The notes under the pieces are model-generated. The model was not told where the DNA came from and ran no database searches. It saw only the letters and a list, made by a program, of their open reading frames with translations. The translations under genes were made by a program, and so were the position numbers. Shown here piece after piece: positions 12,101-22,249 of a DNA stretch of 64,000 nt (the stretch's first letter is position 1; the number at the start of each line of letters is the position of its first letter). This DNA comes from Dermanyssus gallinae (taxonomy: Eukaryota; Arthropoda; Arachnida; Mesostigmata; Dermanyssidae), in contig QVRM01001093.1 of the NCBI GenBank assembly GCA_003439945.1, forward strand, positions 62,001 through 126,000, in the 5' to 3' direction.

Positions 12101-13076
12101 CCCTCATCTTACGCAGATCTAATTTTGAAGCAGCCAGTTGCTTGGAGTTATGCATAGGAGGTGCTCTGGGAGCAGCCAATAGGCTACATCAGTTCGCGTG
12201 CCTTAATATATAATCGTGCTTTTCCACTAGACAAGTGGAACATGTAGAACTATTGGGAAGACCTCAACTTCTTTACGGGCATGTGAGAAACTAAAATCTA
12301 CAATGCCACTCCAACAAAAATTGCTAAAGTAGTCCTGTAAAAGGTAACCTAAGCCTGACTCTGATTGTTTCCACTTCCAATCATCAACCCGCTAGCAGGT
12401 ACAGAAAGCGGTTTCTTGCCATTGGCCCATTTGCAAGCTCAAAAAGACGCACTGCCGCACTCAGAGATGGTTGTCCGAAGTCTCTTACCTCTATGTGGGC
12501 AAAACATTGTACTATAACAAAGATAATAGGAGCCCAAACGGGCAATTCATTCCTCCATACCACTGTCAGAGACACGTTACCACACGTGTGCCGGTTTCCT
12601 GCCGATCTGCAGCGAGCATCGACCACAATCGACTACCTAACGGGCTTTTTCTCTGTCTCTTATCTCCTTTGTGTCACTGTTTTTCAACTTCTTCTGCCTC
12701 TTTATGCCCTTTTCGTTGACCCAGTGTGCGTACCCCACTGTGGCGCTTCTCTGCCCGCGCGTTTCATAACAGGTGAAGTTCGTCAGGTCTGCTGTCTGGC
12801 CTAAAGACGGACCGTGAGGTGCCGAAATGAGGCCCCGTGAGAGGTCGGACCTTTTGAACTGATTCGCCACTTGAATCTTTTTATGCGTCAAGCACACACG
12901 CCTCCCCCCCCTCCCCTCCCGGCCTTTACACCTACACCCAGCCACCCACCCCACACGCAGACACAAACACACACGCTTACTCTGCCTCGAGAGGCTGTCA
13001 TTGAAAAACAACGCTTTCATCAACATCACCACAACTACAACATCAGTAACAGTGATCAGCGATGACAGACGGCGCG

Positions 13077-13080
<4 letters not shown>
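9140..13080. other. no recognised gene; scattered simple repeats
   Basis: A G-run near 10411, a CAT/ATC block at 10620-10640, AAC/ACA repeats at 11215-11280 and CA runs at 11450-11470 and 12960-12975 are visible. An ATG-started 61-codon acidic open frame lies at 10126-10311 on the plus strand; it has no recognised similarity and a poor initiation context. Confidence 0.5.

Positions 13081-13155
<75 letters not shown>
13081..13155. repeat. (TA)37 array
   Basis: Pure TA run of 75 bp, one of the two longest in the window. Confidence 0.98.
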
Positions 13156-13159
<4 letters not shown>

Positions 13160-13456
13160 ACATCAATGGTTTAGGTTAGATCTGTCGACGCGTCACCGTC
13201 GCCGACAGATAAGAGCAGTTAGCGCTGTTAGTGGTGCTGCTGCTGCTGCAGACTTGACGAGGAGCCCTCCGCACCGTCGCCGAACATAACGAAAACGGTC
13301 GTTGAGACAACGCTGACGTTCCCGACGTCGGGGTCCGTGTTGAGTCCGTGCCAGTCGCCTGAGTCGCCGTCTGGCGTCACAGAAGTGCGCTGAGGAGGCC
13401 GGGCAGCGTTCGTTGCGGATTGGATCACAGGATTCACCCTCCCACGGCGCTACTGT

Positions 13457-13810
13457 CGTTGTCGTTGTCGTCGTCGTCGTCGTCGCCGTCGTCTGGGAAC
13501 GACTTCGTTCTCAACTCAACCTCGTTTGCCTAACGCTGAATTGAAGAAGATGCTATGCTGTCTGTCTTATGCGGCGGCTGTTGTTCTTGTTGTTGTTGTT
13601 GCTGCTGTCGTTGTTGTTGCTGTCATGGCGCTATTTAGTTATTGTTGTTGCTGCTCTCGTTGTTGTTGTTGTTTTTGTTGTTGTCTTTGTTGTTATGGCG
13701 CTATTTAGTTATTGTTATTGTTGTTACTGTTTTTAATTCGTTGTTGCTATTGTTGTGACGTGCGGTTACTGCTGTTGTTGTTCTGACGTGTGGTTTTATC
13801 GTTGTTGTCT
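13457..13810. repeat. GTT/GTC-rich block with a 70-bp-spaced direct repeat
   Basis: Within (GTT)n DNA, the non-repetitive stretch ATGGCGCTATTTAGTTATTG occurs at 13625 and again at 13695, showing segmental duplication of the array. Confidence 0.9.
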
Positions 13811-13993
13811 TTAGTGTTAGCTAGTAGAGCACTCCCACTTGTCCATGTGATGCGACTGTTATTACGGATCGTTCCGAGAAGAACGCGCGCGACGGGCCTC
13901 AGCCGATCCTGTGTCGGATAAAACATAAAACATTTACGTTGCCGCAAAGCTTTTTGCTCCTTTTTCACCTTGCCTCTTCAAGCTTCTCTCTCT

Positions 13994-13995
13994 TA

Positions 13996-14034
<39 letters not shown>
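13994..14034. repeat. (TA)n array
   Basis: TA run with one early interruption. Further short CT (14170-14194) and TA (14201-14216, 14265-14281) runs follow. Confidence 0.97.
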
Positions 14035-14036
<2 letters not shown>

Positions 14037-14689
14037 AGTCTCCGGCACTCTCAATCAACAAGATTTCGCTCATGACACCATGAAACAGTAAACAGAAGCA
14101 AACAAACCTATCAACAACTTACCTATGAGGTGAGCTTTCAAAGAAATTCACTGTATACGAGGCATCTCTATCTCTCACTCTCTCTCTCTCTCTCCAAATG
14201 TATATATATATATATACATAAATAAACAGAACATGACTTTATTCAACCTACGAGTATAACAGGTGTATATATATATATATAATCTTACAGTTTCTATTTT
14301 CCGCTCTCAAGTATCAATCTCTTGCTCACGCGTTCTTGTTATTGGGCGGATTTCACTTGATGACAACTTCTGGCATGTATGCGAATCATAGACGGCAATT
14401 TTTACATTTAATCATAAACTCAATAATATTATTTTTTTTACGCCTATTTACAAATAGGGGTATCCTCGATGAAGTGCAGAAAAACCTGGAGTCAGGATTT
14501 AGGTGCTACAGTGTTTCCTCGTTGCCGACATTCTGCCGGGTCTAACTAAATTCTCACTAGATGGCGACGTGTACTCGCCTACACCTTTTCCGGAGTAGAC
14601 CCGCTGTGTTCCCAGGTGATCGTCTCATTGGTAACTTTTTTTTTTGGTGAGAGGGAAAAGTGCGTTTACGCACACCCAAAGCGGGTGGT

Positions 14690-15050
14690 GTGGGACTCGA
14701 TGCCGATGTTGTTGGCATAATACCCACTAAAAACCTATCACCTAAATGGCCTCAGGAAGAGGCGAGGAGCTGGAACCATTATTTGATACTACTTCAACTC
14801 ATTGGTTACTGGCACCTTGAACTTATCTACGAGATACGTGCAAGCTATGCGTTACATTCTGCTTTCCGACAGCAACCGCCGGTTTGCGTTCGTGAGCTGA
14901 GGCCACGACGATATCCCTAAAAGCACGAGGCTCCTCTCCCACGATGTCAAAGTAATGCCACACATTTCCGAACGCTGGGGGTGGGAAGGGTTGAGGTTTT
15001 TAGTGGGTGAAAGTCCCAAAATAGGTGTTGTTGGTTGCCAGTACCGATAG
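14690..15050. repeat. diverged inverted repeat pair, possibly from a transposon
   Basis: The plus strand at about 14705-14800 and the minus strand at about 15030-14930 share CCCACTAAAAACCT followed by a similar segment. In translation both give PTKNL.P..PQ followed by a W.HYFD-like run (minus: SEMWHYFDIVGEEP; plus: RSWNHYFDT). This slightly recalls the start of a BED zinc finger in hAT transposases, but no cysteine pair was confirmed. The function is unknown. Confidence 0.35.
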
Positions 15051-15158
15051 AGCGTTAACATTTCCAAACCTCCCATATATAAAAAAAGAAAAGCAACAGA
15101 GCTTGTAGCGCCGGTGCGCCGATTGTAGCGCTCTGAGCAGAGGATCGTTAATAGCTGT

Positions 15159-15186
15159 TATTAATAATAGTAATAATAATAATAAT
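15159..15186. repeat. (TAA)n / (ATT)n tail of a minus-strand LINE
   Basis: Read on the minus strand, an AATAAA-containing 3' end and an A-run are followed by an (ATT)n microsatellite, the usual kind of simple-repeat tail of a LINE. It sits about 70-100 bp beyond the stop of the LINE fragment next to it. Confidence 0.6.
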
Positions 15187-15253
15187 ATATTTTTTTGGAA
15201 ACAGAGTTTTATTATTATCATTATGTACATGTATCACAACACTAATATATTAA

Positions 15254-16100
15254 TTATATAACATCACTGTGATTGCTCGAGTGTCGCTGACCACTCAACA
15301 TCATCTTGGCGTTGCCTCTCTGAAGCTCCAATGACACCTTCTGTCGGAGGAACGCGGTTGATTTTGGCTCCGCTGTAGCCTCAAAGAGCTTCTTTTCAAG
15401 CTCTTTCGTCAGTTTGAGTGCATCCTTGCCTCAGACGCCAGATGACTCGAGACCAAACGCCATTACCACATGGTCCTCAAGAAGATGCGCGTATAGACGC
15501 CGTTTGTGCATCTCCCGTTGGTGAATGATGTGGCCGATGCCTGCTCTGGCTAGTGCACGATATCCGAGGGCGTACATGTCAGAGACAGTGACGTCCCAAG
15601 CCAGCGGCCGATTACGGTCCCAGTCCCGGCTGGTAAGGCCATCCGGTCGACGCCTGTCGTCCCTCTGCAATCCACCAGGTTCCAGCGTGACGCGGTAGCC
15701 GGCTTGCCTAAAGGCGCGCCCGAAGGACGTCATTGATGGCATCGTGACGGCCCTGCGTAAGCCCCGCCAGCTTAGTGCACCTGAGCCGGTGCAGGCCGCG
15801 CTCATCCACTGTTCCACCGCACGGACATTCCTCTTTCTCAAACATGGCGATGCCGAGCCTAAGACCAATAGCGGCACTGGTCGTCGGCCAGCTGACTGCC
15901 TACGAGCTCGGAGGGAAATACGTCCAGCCACGCTCCAGCGGCGTCGGATAAGACCGCTTTCAGTCTAATATTGTCTACATCTAACTCGCAGGCCAACAAA
16001 ATAGTTAAGTGGGTAGCCTGAGTGGCGATTTGGTCCCACCCCTTCTGTCTAGTGACCTGTTCCTCAGAAGGACGACCAGACTGACGCGTGGTGCCTTAGT
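15254..16100 (-). pseudogene. 3' terminal part of a LINE polyprotein: CCHC-like knuckle plus restriction-like endonuclease-like block
   Basis: Three minus-strand frames join into one recognisable C-terminus. From 16065 downward it reads RQKGWDQIATQATHLTILLA ... GAWLDVFPSELVGSQLADD. After a frame break near 15870 it continues SAAIGLRLGIAMF, then CPCGGTVDERGLHRLRC, a CxC...HxxxC knuckle. After a second break near 15725 comes RAFRQAGYRVTLEPGGLQRD, then RRPDGLTS...LAWDVTVSD and KRRLYAHL. An in-frame TGA stands where relatives have Trp (SSGV-stop-G). The end is EPKSTAFLRQKVSLELQRGN, with TAA at 15254-15256. I recognise this order (WD.., GAWL..P, LRLG, knuckle, RPDG.T, W D.T, QRGNA) from a widespread family of retroelement-encoded tails. 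Calling the RPDG/WDVT block a restriction-like nuclease is inference. Two frameshifts and the TGA show it is dead. The reverse transcriptase that should lie upstream was not found. Confidence 0.65.
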
Positions 16101-17220
16101 GCTGCTTGAACACCGAAAACTTGGGCAGAGTCCACAGACAGCCTCCTCCAGTCGCGAAGTTGCGAAAAAAGTGATGCAGGTGTAAATAATTATCTGGCAT
16201 AGACTCCGAGCTATAGTAACGATGAGCTTCCGACCGTTTCCGACTCAATAACTAAAAGCCGTTCTGGTGTCCTCACTTAGTGCAGAACTCTTCTTCAACA
16301 ATTTCGCTTGGGTTAGTTTGACTACGAAATACGAGTAATAATTTTTGTAATGATGTCCAGATCAACTTCTCAACCGCCGTACACCCGATAAAGCGGGATA
16401 GGGCCAATACGTCTTAGAGCGATCCGACAATACAGTCATCAATAAGAATCAGGGTTTTCTCCGGTTTAAAGGTTGAAAAGCATTAAAAAGGTATTAGAAA
16501 CGTGGCGTGAACAGACTACAGCAAAGAAAATTGAGAATCGTATGGAAATATATCTTCTGAAGATGCTGAGAGATGCCGTTAGTGAGCCTTCCTAGCGAAA
16601 TTCTTGCAACACCCCAGCGTAGATGGCCTGAGTTGCGGTACATCTATTATATAAACGACAAATCAGTGCCTTTCCTACTGAGCGTTTAAACGTAATACCT
16701 AAGGCTACAGATATGATTTTTTCATCACATGTTTTGCAGAGAAATGAGGTTGACTCTGAAATACGGGCGAAGCAAACTTTGGTAGCTTTTTATTGGCGGC
16801 GCTTGTGCTAAACGGATTTTCTAGCTTTCCAAAATATTGTGTGGGAGTTTTCATTTACTACCTAAATTTTCAAAATATAGTCGATAAGATAACGCGGAAC
16901 GTGTGCGGCCATTCGATGCAGCTAGGTCCAATCTGCTATTTTTTCCCCAAGCTGGCATTGCCTCAGATTCCCCCTCAGGACTCCCGCTGAAGACTGTTTA
17001 CGCGTCTGCTTTTTTGGCATAGAAAATATTGTTGGAAAAATAGAAATAGCCTCTCCCAACGGTCTCAGTAATGCATCACCGCACTTTACCGACGGCTAAT
17101 ACTGAAACTGTGGCGAAGAGAGTAGGATTTAGCCTGTGCACTTTAAATTGTGGATGCTAGCCACTGCTGGATGTCCGGTTGGCTTCAGTACGGGCCCAGA
17201 AGACAGTTGTGACAGCACTT

Positions 17221-17222
<2 letters not shown>
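16101..17222. other. no recognised gene
   Basis: This would be the 5' side of the minus-strand LINE, but no reverse-transcriptase motif is visible. The element is probably 5'-truncated, or decayed beyond recognition. Confidence 0.5.

Positions 17223-17259
<37 letters not shown>
17223..17259. repeat. (TA)n array
   Basis: TA run about 100 bp upstream of the mariner element. Confidence 0.97.
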
Positions 17260-17263
<4 letters not shown>

Positions 17264-17360
17264 ATCTAGGCGTAAGTTAGCCGTAGGGATTCAAAGTTAA
17301 GAGTTAACCAGCTGACAGTTAAAGAGATGCCCAACACCACCGCCAAGCTACCTCTTTGTA

Positions 17361-18652
17361 CAGGTAGTTCATTAAGTTCTTAGAATGAGCTTTTTAGAAT
17401 TCGAATTTTGGCACGCTTTCACCGCTAATAGGAACTGCAACTTTTCGACTGCTAGCACTCAATATATTATGGTGATTGGCCGTTGCGATTTCGTTTCATA
17501 GCTTTTCCCGTGCAACGTATCGGCGTGATTTTTAAAAATGGAGAAAAAGAGTTTCGAGTGGTTATCAAGCATTTTTATTTCAAAGGTTGGAATGCGACCC
17601 AAGTAAAATTGAGTTAGACGAGACGTACAGTGACTCTGTGCCATGTTTTGCCACTGTTTCCAAGCTGGATTAATGTGTTAAAAAGAGGTCGCAGGAGCAC
17701 CGAGGATGTACTACGTCCAGGAGGCCAAAAAAACGGCAACTGATGAGGAAAACGTAGAGAAAGTGCGGAAAAAATTCTTGGCACAGATAAGCGAATGAAC
17801 ATTAAGGAAATAGCGGAGGCATTAGGGATTAGTTTAGGCAGTGTGCATTTTATCCTACACGAAAACTTGAAGATGAAAGAGCTTAGAGCAAAATGGCTGC
17901 CGCATTTGCTCAACCAAGGCCAAAAAGACGCGCCTGTTTTGGCTTTACAGCAAAATTTGGCCAAGATGTCGAACAATCTGTCGGATTTTTGGTGCAGATT
18001 CATGACCGTCGATGAAAGCCGGGTTCATCACTACACTCCCGAGACCCAAGAAGCATCTTGCCAATGGTGTGCACCTGATGAAGGACCTCCGAAGAGGGTG
18101 CGGACAACGGCATTGACCGGAAAGGTGATGGCTACAGTTTTTTAAGACCAACGTAGAATAATGCTGGTCGACTACCTTGAGAGCTGTAAAACGATCACAG
18201 GAGAATATTATGCAAGACTGTTGGACTGCCGTTAGCAAGAACTCATCGTGAAACGGCCCGCTTTGCAGAAGAAGGTTGTCCCGTTTCACCAGGGCAATGC
18301 TCCTGCACACAAGTCCCGGCAAGCATCGGCAAAACTGGCCCAACTGAGGTTCGAACTTATTGAACAACCCTCCTATTGTCCAGACCTGGCCCCCTCTGAT
18401 TATTTCCTCTTCGGACATTTGAAGAATAGTCTCGGTGGAAAGCGTTTTTCCAGCAATGAAGAGGTTAAGGCTGCTGTCAATGCCTATTTTCAGTCTAACG
18501 ACGCGGAATTCTACTCAAGAGGTATGAAAGCTCTGAAATCTCGATGGCAAAAGTGTATTGAGCTTCTCGGGGAGTATATCGAATAAGAAAAATTTAAAAA
18601 TATGATTTGGAAAATTCTCGGTTTTCATTCTAAGAACTTATTGAACTACCTG
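17361..18652 (+). mobile_element. full-length, inactive mariner transposon
   Basis: The ends are 28-bp terminal inverted repeats starting CAGGTAGTTCA. They are identical except for one base (position 12) between 17361-17388 and 18625-18652. Both ends abut a TA dinucleotide (17359-17360 and 18653-18654), the mariner target-site duplication. The length, 1292 bp, is typical for mariner. The internal gene is a broken DD34D transposase. The TIRs are well preserved while the gene is badly damaged, so the copy could still have been moved by an active relative. Irritans-like affinity is a guess from the YFLFGHLKNSLGGKRFSSNEEV-type C-terminus. Confidence 0.93.
17538..18586 (+). pseudogene. mariner transposase, decayed (DD34D, second Asp lost)
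   Basis: The ATG at 17538 begins MEKKSFEW. The N-terminal helix-turn-helix region is spread over several frames: HFYFKGWNATQVK, ELDETYSDSVPCFATVSK, KRGRRSTEDVLRPGG, then MNIKEIAEALGISLGSVHF. The catalytic domain follows: TVDESRVHHYTPE (first Asp, codon 18011), FHQGNAPAHKS where FHQDNAPAH is normal (codon 18293 is GGC, Gly instead of the second catalytic Asp), and YCPDLAPSDYFLF (third Asp, codon 18398). The 34-residue spacing between the second and third positions fits DD34D. In-frame stops lie at 18143 (TAA, where a Trp codon is expected) and near 18232 (TAG). The enzyme would be inactive even without the stops. Confidence 0.92.
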
Positions 18653-18654
18653 TA

Positions 18655-21241
18655 TATCGAGGAACAGCCCATAACAAAACAAAAGAATATCGCTCTTGTC
18701 TCTGAAAATCTAGTATTCTATCATGGAACATGTTTGTCTCGGCCACGCGAGTAGCCTATACAGCCTGGGTCAAAACGTGAGGTCAAGTGTCATTCTGCCG
18801 GGTCTCGCGGCACGAACTCCGTTTGCTCGAGCGTGCAGAGCCAAAGTAGCTCGTCAAGATGCTGTACCTAATGAAACAGAACGCACACGAAGTGACCATT
18901 ACAATCCCTCATCGACGTGAAAAACAACCAACAGTGCATAAATGTACAGAAGTACGCTTGTACTTGATTAACATGTGAAAATTAAAGCTATAGTTTTACT
19001 GTCTGGCACAAGCCTGAATGAGAAGGGTTTCCGCCGTCTCGAACGCGAGATCGGCGGAAGCGTTGTGTGAACGAAGGCAAATGGGGTCTACATGTTGGTG
19101 ACATGGGAGAGCAAACGAGAGAACGGGAAAGACAGAGCAGACAAGGGAAAACTGAGCGATCAAATTAAAGACATACGCCAGATCTGTAAGGAGACGAGCG
19201 AGCGAGCGAGCAAGAGATAAAGAAAGATGGATCAAACAGGCACTTGGAGGCGTGCACATCGATCTCGATCGGATCCGACCGAGATCTCCAGGCTCTCGGT
19301 CGAAGGGGAGCTGGCGACAAAGAAGTGTCGTATTTCGACGAAGAGGGTCGACCCTGTGCCTTATTTGTTGGTGGGCACAGCCGATACACTGCCGCCACCA
19401 TGAAGCGCCTTCTCTTCTTTTATGTCGCCTTTTCTTCTTGGGCTGGCGCAAGGTAGTCGTCGCAGCACTCTGCTGTACTACTCGCTCTCTGTTCTCACCA
19501 ACGAGTACTGACACAGCTCGTGCTGTGCATACGACTCCATGCGCAGGCGGGCACGCAGAAACGAAGGGAACAAACAGGCTGACAGGCGGCCGGTCAGACG
19601 GATAGCCTGGGCACAGGCCGAAAGGCTGTGAGGTATGAGTGTGGTGAGGTTCGAGTGGAGTTGTTCCCTGGCCATCCAGGACGATCCAGGACCGCCCCCC
19701 CCGCTTCCCCCTAAAAGAGTAGAGCTGTACGAGCGGCTAAAGACGGAGGGAGGCTTGGGTCTGATGGTAATGCGGGTGACCGACGTCTCTATCTGTATAT
19801 GTCTGATCAGTCTAACCTATAGGCACAAAGCCTGATTTGTCTGCGTCTGATTGAATGACGTCCCTCGTCTTCGGAAGTCGCGACGGCAGGCGATCACGGC
19901 TATCACGACGCAAATACGACACCTCTTCTGAAGTGCCCCACCCCCCACCCCCTACCTACGGACATTAGCTCGAGGCTGCGAGCCGGTTGAACTAAAGCTG
20001 GAATATGCAAGATGGCAGAGTAGTATTTTGCTCATATAGGGAATAACTTGCATTACCGTAACCGTTTGACATATCGATCAACCAATCTACGTGGTGTGAG
20101 AATTATGGGCACTCGCCTCCTGTATCTGAATGACTCTACGACTACAACATTGACGACGATGACGCTAAGGTTGACAATTCGCTCCAAACAATTAATATGA
20201 ATCGAAAGCTAGTCCGTATTGTATGTATGTAGTTGTAAACTATGAAAAAGCTGCTGTAGGTGTTGTCAGGAAGGACTGTTCTAGAGGGCGCCGCGTCGCT
20301 CTCGTCAAGCTGTGAAAGGCCTCACACACAGTCAGGACGGATTATATGCTGCTCGTGGTAAGTGGAACAACATTAACATACACATCATCGTCTTCAATCA
20401 ACTGTGTGGTTAAGATGTAACGCGAACGAATACGAAGTGTCGACACGCGAGTTGACATCTCGCAAAGAAGCGGTAGACAGAATCGGCATACAAAAGCCCC
20501 CACGAGTTAGATGCGGTGAGTAAGAGTTAGATCAACCTTTTCTGAAGAGCCATCTATGCGTTGTTGGGTTTCTGCATTAAAAAGTTGCCATTGTCGTAAC
20601 TTAATTGGAGCAGACAGCAATACGTGTCTGCTTCAAGCCTCAATGCCCGCACGGCGCAAGGTGCAGCAACGCGTTCTACGCAGAAGCGATACCACCCGAT
20701 TGACCAATCAGCTCTACCAATGACAAAGGAACGTGCGAGACGCGCAAACAGATCTTTTCGACATTGTGTTACTTAAAGTCGCGCGGACCGCAGCCATCCT
20801 TAACCTTATAGAGAAATCGTAAATTCGCAAAGTTGTGAAAATTGCGAGTAGTCCTCACAAAAGAATAGGTCTGGGAATAATGAGGTGATTAATGTTCTAG
20901 TAAGAGCACTGCGGTTTCCGTAAATTGCCTGCAGCAGGGGTATTCTGGGGTATTTCCTGCAGAAAGCGGCTGCCGCCCTGGTGGGTTGGTTAGTTGTGCG
21001 AGGAGGAAGTCGACGGTTGTGGAATTTTATGGCAATGACGCTTCCTTCTGTTTTCCGAGGTGCCGGCTTATGACGGTTTTTACCCAAAACGAGCCAATAT
21101 TTGAAACAAAGAGTTGGCCTTTCTCCTAATATTAAAAGAAGCTTTTCGCGGTACGGACAGAGCAATCTCTGCAGAATCCCTTTCTCCTATTTCTTTTTCC
21201 TCCCCTCTCTCCTCTTGTTTGTACTTAATTAAATTATTACG

Positions 21242-21242
<1 letters not shown>
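18655..21242. other. no recognised gene
   Basis: Mostly unique sequence with short open frames on both strands. A near-perfect 26-bp palindrome is noted separately at 19261-19286, and a C-rich run lies near 19940. Confidence 0.5.
19261..19286. other. 26-bp near-perfect palindrome
   Basis: GATCTCG-A-TCGGA is followed by its reverse complement TCCGA-C-CGAGATC. One mismatched pair, no loop, a BamHI-type centre GGATCC. Confidence 0.8.

Positions 21243-21299
<57 letters not shown>
21243..21299. repeat. (TA)n array
   Basis: Pure run of about 28 units. Confidence 0.98.
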
Positions 21300-21301
<2 letters not shown>

Positions 21302-21446
21302 CGTTTTTGTCTGTCTGATTGTCATCAGAATGCTAAAAAAAATCCACGTGGTTATTGACGAGTGTAGCACCAAGCCATATCTAGATTCTAGAATAGAATA
21401 CAATATATATATATATTGTGTATGCCCTCTATGTATGCATATATAT

Positions 21447-21548
21447 GCTTCATAGACGGGCCCCCATAAATACTAATGTGCAACGGTGGGGCTCGAACTC
21501 GCGCACTCGCGCATCTTTGTGTCTCTCCTGGTAGCGAGGCGCAGGCGG
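21447..21548 (-). repeat. SINE family A, truncated copy
   Basis: On the minus strand it reads CTGCGCCTCGCTACCAGGAG ... GCGAGTTCGAGCCCCACCGT, then CATTAGTATTTATGGGGGCC. It aligns with the copies at 32333-32515 and 61565-61750. The B-box is GAGTTCGAGCC. Both the A-box end and the 3' part are missing; a TA-rich stretch replaces the 3' end. Confidence 0.75.
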
Positions 21549-21584
21549 AATGAAAGAAGGAAATAAACACGCCACCGGGTTCGA

Positions 21585-21593
21585 CATATATAG

Positions 21594-21621
<28 letters not shown>
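21585..21621. repeat. (TA)n array
   Basis: TA run with one GA interruption, 36 bp beyond the truncated SINE. A CAT/CAA block follows at 21719-21770. Confidence 0.97.
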
Positions 21622-21624
<3 letters not shown>

Positions 21625-22045
21625 AGTGAGCCAGTTAGCGAGTTCGTTGGTTGGTTAGCTAAAGTTGGCATTTGGCATTACTCCTGCAGGAGCAGCAACA
21701 AAGCAGCAGCAGCTCCACCACCATCACAATCATCATCATCATCATCAGAAGCAACAACAACAATAATAATGATGACAATTTCAGCGGTTGCACATAGGCC
21801 ACCTCATCAACGTGTAACATTAGCACACGATGATCGTGTGCGACATGGCATGCATTGCGTTGTCATCATTGTCTGTCTGTCTGTCTTTCTCTGGTTTTCT
21901 CCGGCTCTCGTTGTCTCTAGCCTCTCGTCGGTCTGTCAGTGACGGGCCCTCGTTCCTGCTTCCCACTTTGAGCGAGCGAGAGAAAAGGGGGAGGCAAAGG
22001 ACTGGGGTCTTTGATGTGCGCTGAACGACAACGCATGACCACCAT

Positions 22046-22112
22046 CCCCATATAGACACACATAGAACCACACAGCCCCATATAGAGACACACGGCCCCA
22101 TATAGAGACATA
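22046..22112. repeat. three short direct repeats (CCCCATATAGA-GACA)
   Basis: CCCCATATAGA(GA)CACA starts at 22046, 22077 and 22097 with unequal spacing. Confidence 0.8.
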
Positions 22113-22249
22113 CACGCACATAGCTAGCGTGTCGTTAGCACAGTAATACTACTTATACGCCCCCCCTAGCCGCCCGCACCCCAGCCAGCCAGTCAGTCAG
22201 TCAGTCAGTCCGGCAGCTAGTCATCCAGTGGCGTGTGTCCATTAGCGTT

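Noticed and set aside
12637..13161. 174-codon minus-strand frame starting with poly-Ile/Tyr
   Set aside because: The N-terminus is translated (TA)n and the rest has no family resemblance; a repeat product.
14930..15050. hAT transposase BED zinc finger
   Set aside because: W.HYFD-like text is suggestive, but the required Cys-x2-Cys and His pairs were not found, so only an unassigned inverted pair is reported.
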